Shown here: positions 51,810 through 63,216 of the stretch, piece after piece
Numbering within the stretch: the first letter of the stretch is position 1
Layout: each line of letters opens with the position of its first letter
Source: Phlebopus portentosus
Lineage: Eukaryota > Basidiomycota > Agaricomycetes > Boletales > Boletinellaceae
Length of the DNA stretch: 64,000 nucleotides
Direction of reading: 5' to 3'
Assembly: GCA_037892935.1 (NCBI GenBank)
Contig: JAYXKI010000006.1
Span: forward strand, 1,364,001 to 1,428,000
Program-made: the position numbers and the translations under genes
The notes under the pieces: model-generated
Seen by the model: only the letters and a program-made list of their open reading frames with translations
Database searches by the model: none
Told to the model about the DNA's origin: nothing

Positions 51810-52318
51810 CTAACTTGGACGTCCAAGCACTTGCGAGTCGTTTGAAATACTGTCTGGAATTGAATTCGGAGAAATGCTATGAAACCCCAGAAATGCTGCT
51901 GGCACGTTGATAAGCACGAGGACTGGCAAGTAATGAGAAGAATCCCACAGCGATTTGACAAGATTAGATGCGGTGAGAGATGCATTGCACATTTCTCTGA
52001 TGTTGTCTATCAGCGCCATGCCATGACTGATGAAATGAGGTGCACGCGAAAGACGCGTGAAAGGCAGTTTCGCGGCTCGGCAATTTCCGTGCTTAGAAAT
52101 ACATACCTGCAGGGCTATAACTTCCGGAGTAATCATCCCTCAAGTTTTGTCGAGCACAGCATAGAGAGAATCACTTCCATCGACATTTGCAAACCTGGCA
52201 ATCCTGACCTGAAAGGATCATCCAAACTTTTCCCCAGAAAGCTTCTCCGCCGATTTCGAGTCGTATCAACAGTGCTATTCAAGATGCTATAAGTAGGCGT
52301 GGTGGTGCTTCGTTGCAA
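51810..52318 (-). pseudogene. Possible small gene or gene remnant
   Basis: Two minus-strand frames look more protein-like than chance. 52318-52133 gives RRSFLGKSLDDPF, and a shifted frame of the same stretch gives ARFANVDGSDSLYAVLDKT. 52136-51810 gives MITPEVIALQ, then, after a likely splice at CAG/GTATGT, MALIDNIREMCNASLTASNL and LVLINVPAAFLGFHSI. The frames cannot be joined cleanly, which suggests decay or missed tiny introns. It lies downstream of the broken TPR-CHAT gene on the same strand, so it could be debris of a similar gene, but I see no shared motif that proves it. Confidence 0.25.
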
Positions 52319-52681
52319 GTTGGTATCAAGTATTCAATTCAAGAAGATTGTTCAATAGTTCCTTGGTAACCGACAAGTCTAAGTATCCGTACTTGCTCAC
52401 TCCATACTGACTATGTAAGTAAGTGAGCACCGGTGCCTATTCATTCCAGGACTGAGTACAGCGTCCGAAACGAGCCATTTGTAAGATTAGCAATGCTTGG
52501 AGCGACGGGACAAGAGAAGGAACTGGCATTTCTGAATCGTCTTAATGCAAGAATATTGAAAATACAAGATAAATGGTCTCATAAGCAACAAATTAATCAG
52601 AATCAGAACGAGTGAGTGAGTGACACAGCATCCCATATACCGTCCCACATCTTGTTCACCATATATTGTTTATCAAGGACG
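52319..52681. other. Intergenic region
   Basis: AT-rich sequence between the remnant and the 3' end of the TPR-CHAT locus. Nothing was seen. Confidence 0.3.
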
Positions 52682-55600
52682 TCACGCGCCGATATGTACA
52701 AGATTCACCCATCTCTCGAGCATGATATCAACCCCGCTGCCATCCTCTGCCTCATCTTGCCGTTCCCTCAGGCGCAATGCAGCCTCCCGAACAGCCGCAG
52801 CAGACCTCTTGAACCTGAATTCATCTTCATCTCCTGCCATAAGGTACGCATAGATGCATCCGGCAAGGAAAGGTCCATCGCGATCTAGCATTTGCCACAT
52901 CGCTTCCAACCACACTTCGGAATCCGCAGAACTGCATTGCCGCAGCCAGGTGGAGTGCCTCGTCCATTACAAAGGCCGGGGACTGTTCTGCGGTGTGGCA
53001 GGCTGAAAGAAACGTGAGCTCTGCATTGGGTAGATGAGCTTTGGCAATGTCGAGTAAAGTCAGCTCGCCACCAGAGAGCCTGACCGACGACTTGAATGGC
53101 TTGAAATCTCGCAGAATTCCATGACAGGCAAAATGCACCCATTCTGCCTTCTGAAGAGCCTTCATTACTGCTTCGCGAGAAGCTCGCTCATCAAGGAGAC
53201 ATTTGTCAATACGTCTGAATCTGCGGATGGTATCGCGTTCCTTCTCGTGTCCCCAACGAAGAGAAGCTTCTGGCTTCCGTCGCGAAGCCCAGTTCGGGCA
53301 ATAATAATGAGTGACTTGAGTGTTGGGATATAAGATGACCTATAGTTGTTTAGAAGATATCTTGTATTCCCATCCTTGTCTTCGTAAGGTCCTGCAGCAT
53401 GGAAAGGCAGCAAAGAAAGGAAGAACGTGGGGCACCACCAAATGCGTGATCCTTTGGAGACTCCAAGTTCTTCAAGTTTTTCTACAACCTTAGAGACAAC
53501 TCTTTCCCAAAGCACCTTCATCGCACGCCTGAGTCCACCGTCGTATTCAAATGAGTGTACTTTGAAATCGTGGCGAGCTATCAAAAGGTCGTTGCACAAG
53601 TTTACAGCGTCCATTAACCAGTCCTCGTCCAGGGGAACAAGAGAGCAGGGTACATCAGTACGGGACGTAACGATGATTGCGTCACATCGGAATTTACTGT
53701 GGTTGACCACGATGATGGGACCCTCTGAAGCTGCCTCCTGTAATGCTACGAAGGATGCCGCCTGGAGGAAATCTTCAAATCCAGGTATCTTCCGTATTTC
53801 ATTGATGATTGCCTCTTGTTCACCAGTGAGTCGTTGTATGCTCGCAAATATCTCATCGACCGATTCCTGATTCTGTATCTTTCCATGCATCGGACCGTTG
53901 TCTCCATCCACGCCTAGACCTGTCGGACGCTCTGATGACGTCACGAGAGCTTCGAGACGACTGCTAACCTCTTTAAACTTCTCAGCTAGGGGCCTGTTCA
54001 GTTCCGCGAGCCGATCGAGAGGCGTCCTGAATCCGCGCATCTGGGACCACAGTAAACCTCTACCATATTCGAGAAGTTCAACTGCCTGCGTGAGGTCTCC
54101 TTTCTCTATTGCATGGGAGGCTGCAGCCTTTGCTGATCGCTTTGTTTGAGGAAGTCGCACTGCATGGCCAGTGTAGGTTTGACGGTGAGAGTACGCTGAA
54201 GGTATCGCCGCCTTGTAGGCACTGAGAATTGTATTATGTTCATGAGCTCGCGCCCACCTAATCCGTAGTTCCGTTGCTTTCAAACGGACTGATAATCGAC
54301 AATGGGCGTGGCTAACGACTCGTCTCAGAGGTCGAATACATTCTTCGAAGTCTTCTTCGCGACCTTCTTTCTCAAGTCAGAGATAGAAAGAACGCGAGAG
54401 GTTATAAATGAGAAGGGAATAATCGGGACGTGTCTCCGGACAAAGAAGCAGAGCGGAACGAAACAGTGCAAGCGTCTCCTCCAGATCATTTACACTTCCT
54501 TTTAGTTCAAACGCGTCAGCAAAGAACATGCGAGATTGTGTAGCTTTGCAAGCCGACCAAAATTACCCTCTGGTAAAAGGGACAACGCCGTGCGATGTAG
54601 CGCGATTGACTCATTGAAGTCCTCCACATTTCCACCATACGTAAAGGAAGTGCCTAGACCATTCGCAAGATTACTAGTGCTGAGGGATAATTGGAGTGGT
54701 TCTCGGGAAGGAGAGTCTCTGCGTTACGATACAATGAGATTGATTCCTTGAGGTCGTCCTCGTTTTCGCTTTTTTGAGCCTAATCAAAAGCATCCTGCAA
54801 GATTTATCGTAGACAAGAAACGATCCGAGTGTTTCTCGGAGGCATGAGACAGAACGGTTCGATGTAAAGCAATCGAGTCGTCAATATCCTGTACATTCCC
54901 GCATATTTCAAAACGGGAAAATAGTGCGCTGGCAAGATTAGTCATTGCAGCGAGGCGATAAGGATAATGCCCTACTTCAAGCGCCACTGCACTACGGTAC
55001 AGTGCAATAGACTCATTCAGATCCTCGCTACTACCGCTATGGTTGAAGCGAAGTCTCGAGAGAGTTAGCAAGATCAATCATTGCCGCTCTGCGGAAAGGG
55101 TCGTCCTGAGGGCATAAATCCACAGCCCTACGGTTCAAAGTAATTGATTCGTTTAGATCGTCCGAATTTCCGCTTTGGTCAAAGCGAGTCAGAAGAGAAT
55201 TCGCAAGACTGGTCAGAGGCCCGAGTCGATTGGGATGGCCCTCAAGACAGAGGGTTACGGAAGTGCGAAGCAATGCGACCGCCTCATCTAGGTCTTCTGA
55301 CTTTCCGCCTTCTCTTCTGAAACGATCCACAAGAGAAAGTCCGAGACTATTTAATGACAGGAAACGATCTTGATATCCGACCGGTTGAAGAGCCAGTGCA
55401 GCATGACGCACTGCAATACAGTCATTGAGGTCGTCTTTGTCTCCATGAAGCTTGACTCGGGATGAAAGAGCATTTGCAAGGGACGCGAGGGATGACTCTC
55501 CGAAAAGAATGACAGGACATCTCGGAACAGCGAAATTGCCTCGTAGAGGTCATCTGTGTCCCTGCCTCGCTCAAAGCGAGCAAATAAAGAAGCCACCAGG

Positions 55601-56586
55601 TTATTCAATGTAGAACGATTGGGATGTCCTTCGGGCCGAAGAGATAACGCGTCGCGGCGCAGCGTGATTGATTCGTCCAAGTCGCCCGCGCTTCCGCCCC
55701 GCTCGAAACGAGTCTTCAATGAATTAGCAAGGTCGTTCAATATCCTTGAGCGATCTGTATGTTCGTCCGTGGGAAGGGATAAGGCCGTGTGATGTAATGT
55801 AATCGACTCGTCCAAATCCTCTTTGTTCCCACCGTGCTCAAAACGGGTCTTTAGAGGATCAGCATGATCGCACACCGTCTTGGAGTGATCAAAGTATCTA
55901 TCAGGAAGGAGCGATAAGGCAGCACGGTGTAGTCCAATCGATTTCTCAAGGTCGTCTGTCCTCCCGCCTCGATCAAATTAAAACGCGTCTTTAACGAACA
56001 AGCAAGACCGTTCAGCGTCTTGGCTCGATCGGCATATTCATCTGGAAGAAGATCCAGATCCTCCAGAGCCGAGCGTCTCAGTGACACCAAATCATGAAGA
56101 TCTTCGTCCCTGCCGCATTGCCCAAAGCGAAGCGAGAGGGAGTGTATAAAGCTATGCAAGAACGAAAACCGAAGAGGATCATCCCCGCGGCATAGCTTCA
56201 AGACATCCTGCAATTGCTCTGTCCAGGTCCGGCATGTTTCCCCATAGCTTGAATCGGAGGGCGCGGGCTATCGCGACGTCATGCATAGCCTTCCAACGAT
56301 TAGGATCTTCGCGGGGGACAAAAATCAAGCATAAGCCGTTCTAGTGCAATGGTGCAATCGAGGTCTTTGATATTTCCACTTTCAACAAAGCGTTGCCAAA
56401 CGATAACGGCCATACCAGAGAGTATGCGAGACACCCGGACGTCGTTGGAACAGTCATCCTCCAAAACCTTGCAAAAGGCGGACAAGGTGAAAATCCATGC
56501 TTCGAGTGAAGAGTCAACAACGTACCACGGCTGCCCCTTGCAGACTTTCGTGAGAGTGCTACGAATTGCTCTCTTGCGTACAGCAC
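52682..56586 (-). pseudogene. Decayed TPR-CHAT protein gene
   Basis: Intact relatives have many tetratricopeptide-type repeats followed by a CHAT domain, a caspase-fold peptidase with a His/Cys pair. Repeats of the form DDLDESITLxRxAL...LxxEGHPxR are visible from about 56400 to 54500. The CHAT part follows: RLPQTKRSAKAAASHAIE, LAELNRPLAEKFKEVSSRLE, RIWWCPTFFLSLLPFHAAG, then WVHFACHG (His) and LTFLSACHTAEQSPAF (Cys), both kept. The frame is broken many times by small indels, at about 56318, 56215, 55977 (5-bp duplication), 55485, 55053, 54780, 54680, 54505, 53205 and 52903. There is also an in-frame TGA at 54377-54379. None of these has splice signals. The original start is uncertain. Confidence 0.8.
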
Positions 56587-57108
56587 CTCTACCCCTGTCG
56601 GAGGTTATCGACGAAGGTCTACTGGACCATCACGATAATCGCGATCCCACTGATATTTAAGTACATCAGGAAAAGTCACAGAATAACAAATGCAGTACCC
56701 TTTCATGACCGGTTCAATTCAAGTTGAATGGAAGCATACAAAACCATTAAGTAAGCACAAACCTTCTTTTTGTCAACATCGATTGCTGTAAGAAACTTGA
56801 TACACATATATACGTATTCACTCAGGATTCTAGAAATGGCTCCGACTTGCAACGGTCAATAGATTCTCCTGGTAGTCCACAAATATTTGCTCTACAGTAC
56901 AGTAATTCATGCGAAGAAATGTATGCAGTTCAGTGTAAAATCGCGAAACCAGACCCATTAATGAGTGTAGATGGCTCCACCTTGAAAGCGACGAGTCGGT
57001 CATAACCAACGATACTTACGAAAGTGCTAGCCCGCGGTGAGACTTAGGAACGCGGAGAGGAGTTGTCGCAGTTCCCAAAAGTAGGACTGCCTTCCGAAGG
57101 TGCTGCCA
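56587..57108. other. Intergenic region
   Basis: The presumed upstream flank of the TPR-CHAT locus and the 3' flank of the amino acid transporter gene. No feature was recognised. Confidence 0.35.
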
Positions 57109-59921
57109 TCAACTGTATTTCCAGGTCAGTGGATCTAGATGAAGGGAGGCAGGAAGCATTATAGCGCGCACCGCGATGGTTTGGATAGTCGTGTAGGCAG
57201 CAGCAAGGGTGCCAAAGATCATTAATGCGATATCAGCAACCTTTGCTCGGCGTGACCGTGCACATGCCTTATAATGTAGCATCGCCGGATATACGTAGCA
57301 TAAAGGTACGCTAAAATCAGTGTTCAATCAATTAAGCTCGGTAACAGAGTATATCACGAAATGTCTGACTGACCAGGCAAAGCTCCCAACAAGCGCGACA
57401 AATTTGTCCAGATCACTTGCTCCCGCCCATGAAATCAAGGCACATCCAATAACAATCACGAACCTCAGAAAGTTTTTCCGCCATTTTACCCGGGGATTTC
57501 CTTTCCCGCTGCGCGAGAATAGGCCATTCTCCATGATACGTACAGCCGGGAACAACTGCAACGGTACAGACAATAGGATCGCGAGCGAGTAGAGGAGCTG
57601 CACGGCTTGGACGAGCTTGCTCTCTGAGTTTAGGTTCGTAATCACCACTGTCTGAACTTCCGGACCGAACGCAAGGTAGGCAAGGACACCTCCACCACCG
57701 AAAAGGACTCAAATAGAGGTGCAGAATGAGTCATCGAGAACGTGCAACTTAAATAAATCTCAATAATCTCTCAGACTCACCAACCAAGAACAACATTACG
57801 CCTGTAAGAATTGCCGGAAACTTGCGCGGCTCGCGCATGGAGTCCGAAATAGGGATGACCTGAAATGTATAGTATTCTATGAGTACATGTAGAGCATCCG
57901 ATGTAATTAGGACGCACTAGACCCACGCCTTCGAACGAGAACACGGCCGTTCTGCAAGTTTCGGGTCAGAATCTACTCTTCTATAACCAAATGAGCCACG
58001 AGAAACGCACCCTATAAGCAACGGGAAGTCCTTCGGGTTGAAGAGCTCGACTTTCGCGATTCCTCTGCTGCCGATAATAGCAATCTCGCTTCCGAATATG
58101 TACACCAAGCCAGCGAGGATGAATACATCCGCAACCAGAGCGGCGGAGCTCAGCTTGGCGATGTTACGGATAAGAGCCAGTGGCAAGAAAATCACTAGTT
58201 GCATCAGAATGAAGTATTGCACTGGTATAAGGCGTAGGCAGTGCGAAACGGCAAGCGCAAACGCCTGCAGGTTCTCTGAAACAAATATCGTATATGCGCA
58301 CACGAAGCCCAATTGCGACAAAGTGACGGCGCTTAGAATGGAATAGCGCATCCAAGGGCCATAAAGAACGCCACCAATATCTGATGTTCCCAATCAGCAT
58401 GAATACCTGACATAGTGGATTGAAACCGAATACTTACCTCCGTAACTACCAGGTACGACATGCTTCGTTTTCACGAGAAGCAGGAAAGAATATAACGATA
58501 TTAAAGCAATGACAGTCATAGTAATGGAGGAAAATAAGATCCCGCCGTTATAGAAGCTAAATAAAAGCGTCAAGTATAAACAAAAAGAACGCGTATAGCT
58601 TTCGAAATCAAACTTACGCCTTGCCTAGGAATAATACACCTGTGCCAACGAAAGATTTCAAAAGCTACCAAGAGGGTTAGCTGGAGGGGGGAAATCGTAT
58701 CTCGCATTAACCTCACCATAAGTATAGCTTGTGTCACGGTCGCGTCTCCGTGAGCATCGAGGCCAACACTTCTTCGACGCGCCGCACGCCTGGCCCTTGA
58801 GAGTGAACGTTTGCTCATTGATCGAGAGCCCAAGAGTGGCGCAGTCTCCGTAGTCTTGATAACATCCGGTGCTCTTCCATATTCTAAAGTTATAAAAAAA
58901 TGCTGAATGTTAACGGATAAATATCTATTTGAGCTAGCTAATAACAAACCTGAAGGAGCTGCCAGAGCCTGTTCTTGATCACCTTCATCTTCTTCATCTT
59001 CCTCTAGATCTTCGCCAGCCTAATAAATGACCCTCAGTCATGAGATCATGTGAATAGGCGTCAAAGTCCGAAACTCACGAAGTGTCCGAAAAGATACAGG
59101 AATTCAATGAAATTATTTGAAACGGCAGGCTCTTCTACACCCTGCTGGTTGGCCCGATGGAGAACATAATTTCGTCGGAAACCACCCGGTTCCCGAATGT
59201 GTTCGAATGCAGTGTGTGAAGGATGTAGTGGTTCTGGGGTGGCGAATGGAACGATGCTGCGCGTGGACGCGCAGCCTGACGTTGTTGGTCTGCTTGCCAT
59301 TTGTATATCGGATGTCTGCAGTAGATTCTTAAGTATGTACAGTAGAGCGATTATCAAAAACAACAATACATACGTTATATCACCTCCGGGAGCGTCAAAC
59401 GGTATCGGAAATGAATCGGAATCCTCCTGCTGGGGTATTTGTTTTGGTGTACTCGATGCCGAAGCGGACCCGTGTCGGCTTGATTCCGCAGGAGTTTCAT
59501 CCGTATTCGCGTCCGCCCCACGACGAGGAACGAGATGCCGTCGTAGAACACGCGCCATCTCCTCATCCGTCACATCATCAAGATTCAACCTTCCGCTTGC
59601 TGGACTTCCACCTGGAGGCACTCCTGTGGGAGTATCCGACCCATTCGTTTGTGGGGTACGCGGACGAAGCGATCGAGCGCTAAAGCTTGCAGGAAGACCA
59701 CCACCACTTGCGGGTGAGTCGTCGCCACCAAACCAAGGCGGTATGTTGGCTATCGGCGGCGTCGATGGTGTACCTGCCCTTGGAACACCCAGACGTGCCG
59801 TAGGTGTGCCAGATCGAAATGCTGGACTGCCCGATGTTTGTTGGACAGAGGAGGGAGCGAATTCATCCGGATTGCGTCGTGGAGATGAGATGTCTAGCGG
59901 ACGAGAAGAATTTGAGGACAT
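57109..59921 (-). CDS. Vacuolar-type amino acid transporter (AVT3/AVT4-like, AAAP family)
   Basis: AAAP-family exporters of this group move neutral and basic amino acids out of the vacuole. The N-terminus (start 59921, MSSNSSRPLDISSPRRNP) is a long Ser/Pro-rich cytosolic region with an acidic patch and ETAPLLGS, an ExxxLL vacuolar sorting motif. The membrane part starts after RRARRSVGL-like basic sequence: LLKSFVGTGVLFLGKAFY-type first helix (across introns near 58620), then HVVPGSYGDIGGVLYGPWM, FVCAYTIFVSENLQAFA, FSFEGVGLVIPISDSMREP and VPLQLFPAVRIMENGLFS. About eleven helices are expected. It ends HLDPLTWKYS at 57109. There are ten or so introns. The substrate is inferred from the family. 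Confidence 0.88.
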
Positions 59922-60489
59922 TATCTATGCTTGTCAATGAAGGTCACAAAGTGGAGATAGCGTAAAAGTAGTCTAAGATGAGGTCTTGCAAGTCCAGTCA
60001 AATTCCGTGGGGTAGGAAGTAAAAGGTCAGAAGAGCGCGTGAACCTCAACCTGGCTAACACGCTTCGGAAGATCCGCTATTGCCGACGCAAGCCGGTGAT
60101 CGACGCTCGTACCTACGATGTGTCCGCCATTACATAATTAAACCTTGCGTACGGACGTATGTATACATGTAATAACAGGTATTTGCACTCGCTCGCTCAA
60201 CAAGAGTCATTAATGTTGCCCGAGACCGCAACAGTTATTGTGCTTCATGCGCCTGGCAATAGGTTCAAGACGAACCCACTCTGCTGTCGTTATCTAAACC
60301 TGGCTCCGGCCCGTGATTATATTTTAGTAACTATCGACTCCAATGCTTGCCACCTTTTGGTTTTTGTTCCCACCAAGTCGGTATAATGAAGGCATTCTAT
60401 ACATGCTGTCTTTCTTATCTGGAGCCGGAGGGCCTCCCGAGGCCTGCGCTCTATAGTTTGCTTGCTACCATCCGTGGATACAGCCACAA
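59922..60489. promoter_or_regulatory. Divergent intergenic region
   Basis: 568 bp carrying the promoters of the vacuolar transporter and the MFS permease. The frame at 60159-60386 lacks protein features. Confidence 0.4.
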
Positions 60490-63151
60490 ATGACCTCGAT
60501 CCAACAGCAAAGCATCACAGATCTTGAGCACAGACACCAATCTCAGGAGAAAATGCACTCAACTATGCCTCTAGATGAAAAGACTCCGTCATACGAGGTC
60601 TCGTCTGATGGAGTTTCTATCGATGCAACAGATGGAGATGAGGCGCTAGAGCTTGTGGGTATGCGTCGGACTGCACAATTCAGCGAGGAATATAATTTGA
60701 GGTTGCGTAAGAAGCTTGTAAGTCTCCTCCTGTATCCTTTTTGCAGAAATTTGCTCACGTCTTTTTGCTAAGGACTGGGTGATTCCTCCTTTGAGCGCTG
60801 CGGTTTATTTTACTCAGTACCTGTAAGCAAGAACTCCCTCCTTTTTGCCGGTTTGCACCGTCACAAATTTATAATACTCGTTCACTAGCGATAAAACGTC
60901 GCTGAATTATGCAAGGTACCCGATTTCTTCTGTGTACCGTAGCAAACAATATTTAATTCTATGCAGCATCATGGGATTTCCTATTACTGGGCAGGTCAGC
61001 AAACATGTTTGCCCTAAACTCTTAAGCCGATGAATGACTTCGCCCTAGAAATACAATCTCGTCGCATTAGCCTTCTATGTCGGTAAGCGCCTGTAGTAAT
61101 TGTTTTGAGACAACACTCTTATTGTGATTGCAATCCAAGGATTTTTCATTTGGGAGTTTCCAACTCAATACATCGCGCAGAAGCTGAGGCTTGGTAAATA
61201 CCTTGGTGCGTATAGTGAATCTCGGCCCGAGGAAGTCAACAACAGAATATCCATGTCCAAGTCTTTCAAGGTGTCAATGTCGTACTCTGGGGAGTCATCT
61301 TGATGCTCCAGGCTGTTCCCACCACGTTTGCACCCTTCTTTGTGTTGCGTGTACTTTTAGGTATACTGTATCAAATCCTTCCTTTCAATCAGTATGGCGA
61401 TGCTCACTGATCATAACGCGTATGTTCAGGGATGCTTGAGAGTTGTGTCGCTCCGATCTTGGTTCTCATCATTTCTATGTTTTACAAGAAGAACGAGCAG
61501 GTATGTTTATATACGTGTATATTAGGAAAGCTTTGCATAGATCACTTTCCCGAAGTCCCAAAGAATTGCATGGTTCTACGTCATGGTATGTTCTTCAGTA
61601 CTTCTTTTCTCTGCTTGCTTAAAATATCATCAAGGTTGGTTTGGCCCCCGTCTTCGGAGGTTTCGTTGCCTATGTGAGTTGCCTTCGTTTTATTTGTCTG
61701 GTAAGTTAAAGAAATGCTTTCAGGGAATATCTTTCGATTCAGACAAAAGCTTTGCGTCTTATCGCATTCTGTTCCTTATGCTCGGAGCTCTTGCTATATT
61801 GGTCGGTATAGCCGTCCTCATTTGGATGCCTGACTTTCCAGTGCGCGCGAACATGCTGACGCGCGAGGAGCGTATCGCTACTCTTGAACGTGTTCGGGAT
61901 GATCAATGCGGGACGGCAAATAAGACTATCAAGAAGGCACAGATTATCGAAGCATTGACGGATATCCGGACATGGCTGGTTGTACTCTCAACTCTTGTCA
62001 GTGAGTATGAAATCGTGTCCATTGTTCGTCTTGTTTGGTGACGTACTTGAACAATTCTCTCTTAGCGAACATCCCGAACGGAGGATTGGGTAGTTGTGAG
62101 TTGCTCCATGAGGCGTCTCGTAATTCGAATCGAATACTAATTGCAGTCTACAGTTGGCTCTATAATCGTAAAGGTATATCAGCATTTTGGAGCATAGTAC
62201 ATCATGAAGTGAATTTATGTTGATTCTATGGGAACAGAACTTCGGCTATACGTGCGAAAACACAGATGAATCCTTTCGAAAATAACGCTCACGTTTGATA
62301 TAGCTCCAAGCAAGCTTTGATTTTGGGCACTCCCGGGGGTCTTGTTGGTGCAATTGCGACGCTTGTCTTAGGTTGGTACGCCGATAAAAGGGTAAGATGA
62401 ATTATCTTATTTCATTGTTCCTCAAGTCTTTGACGACTATTTCTGCAGAATGAGCGAATGTTCCCCATTGTCCTGTCGTTAATCCCCACGATCGTCGGAG
62501 CAGCTATGTTGGTTGGTCTGAATGAATCTGGAAAGAAGGGAGCTCTCCTTTTCGGCAAGTCGTTTCTTCAGTCGTGCCGGTACTGGGAGCCTGAACGATC
62601 GACATCCATTGTTCTTTAGCATCCTGGATCGTAAATTTCGATGGCTGTGCCCTTGCACTTCTCTATGCCTACAATGCAAGCAACACTAGCGGACACACGA
62701 AGAAAGTCACGGTGAATGCGATGACACTTGTCTCATTCAGCTTAGGAAATGCGATTGGTACAGAGACTTTCTTGCCCAAAGATGCGCCAGGTACGTATTC
62801 CCTCAAGAGTAACTAAAGCTGTGAGGAAGTACTAACGAGGGACTTGTGATTAGATTACCTGTCGGGGAAGATATCGATGCTTGTCCTACTTGCTTCTCAG
62901 TTATTCACCTGCTACATTCTCCGTTCCATCAATCTTCGTCTGAATGCGAAGAAACGAGCTCATATTGCAGCATTGAAAGCGAGAAATGGGTGGACAGACG
63001 AAGACATCGAAAGGGAGCGAGAGAAGCATGCTTTCCTTGATCTAACGGATATTCAGTGAGTTAGGAATTACTTTTTCATGACATGAAGAAACTGATTCTT
63101 TGCCTTCCGTCTAGGAACCCCGTATACAGCTTGATCGCGATTATGTACTAA
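60490..63151 (+). CDS. MFS permease, DAL5/anion:cation symporter (ACS) family
   Basis: Members take up organic anions such as allantoate, ureidosuccinate, nicotinate or other vitamins with protons. The start MTSIQQQSITDLEHRHQS precedes an acidic cytosolic region. LRLRKKLDWVIPPLSAAVYF, LDKTSLNYAS, GFFIWEFPTQYIAQKLRLGK and VLRVLLGMLESCVAPILVL follow in the order typical of the family. Central-loop residues are PVRANMLTREERIATLERVR. The second half has TNIPNGGLGSF, GTPGGLVGAIA-like sequence and SWIVNFDGCALALLYAYNAS. The C-terminus is GWTDEDIEREREKHAFLDLT, a splice, then NPVYSLIAIMY. About fifteen short introns break the gene, so some borders are approximate. The substrate is unknown. Confidence 0.85.
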
Positions 63152-63216
63152 TAACACCGACGGGATGTAAGAAAGGGGTGAAATGCATGACGCGAAATTA
63201 GGTACAACATATCAAT

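Noticed and set aside
55037..55875. Introns as the explanation of the frame changes in the TPR array
   Set aside because: The repeat alignment shows indels of 1-5 nt at the breaks and no donor or acceptor sites of suitable spacing.
60261..60276. GGTTCAAGACGAACCC, resembling a tRNA T-arm or B box
   Set aside because: No acceptor stem, anticodon arm or A box could be placed around it.
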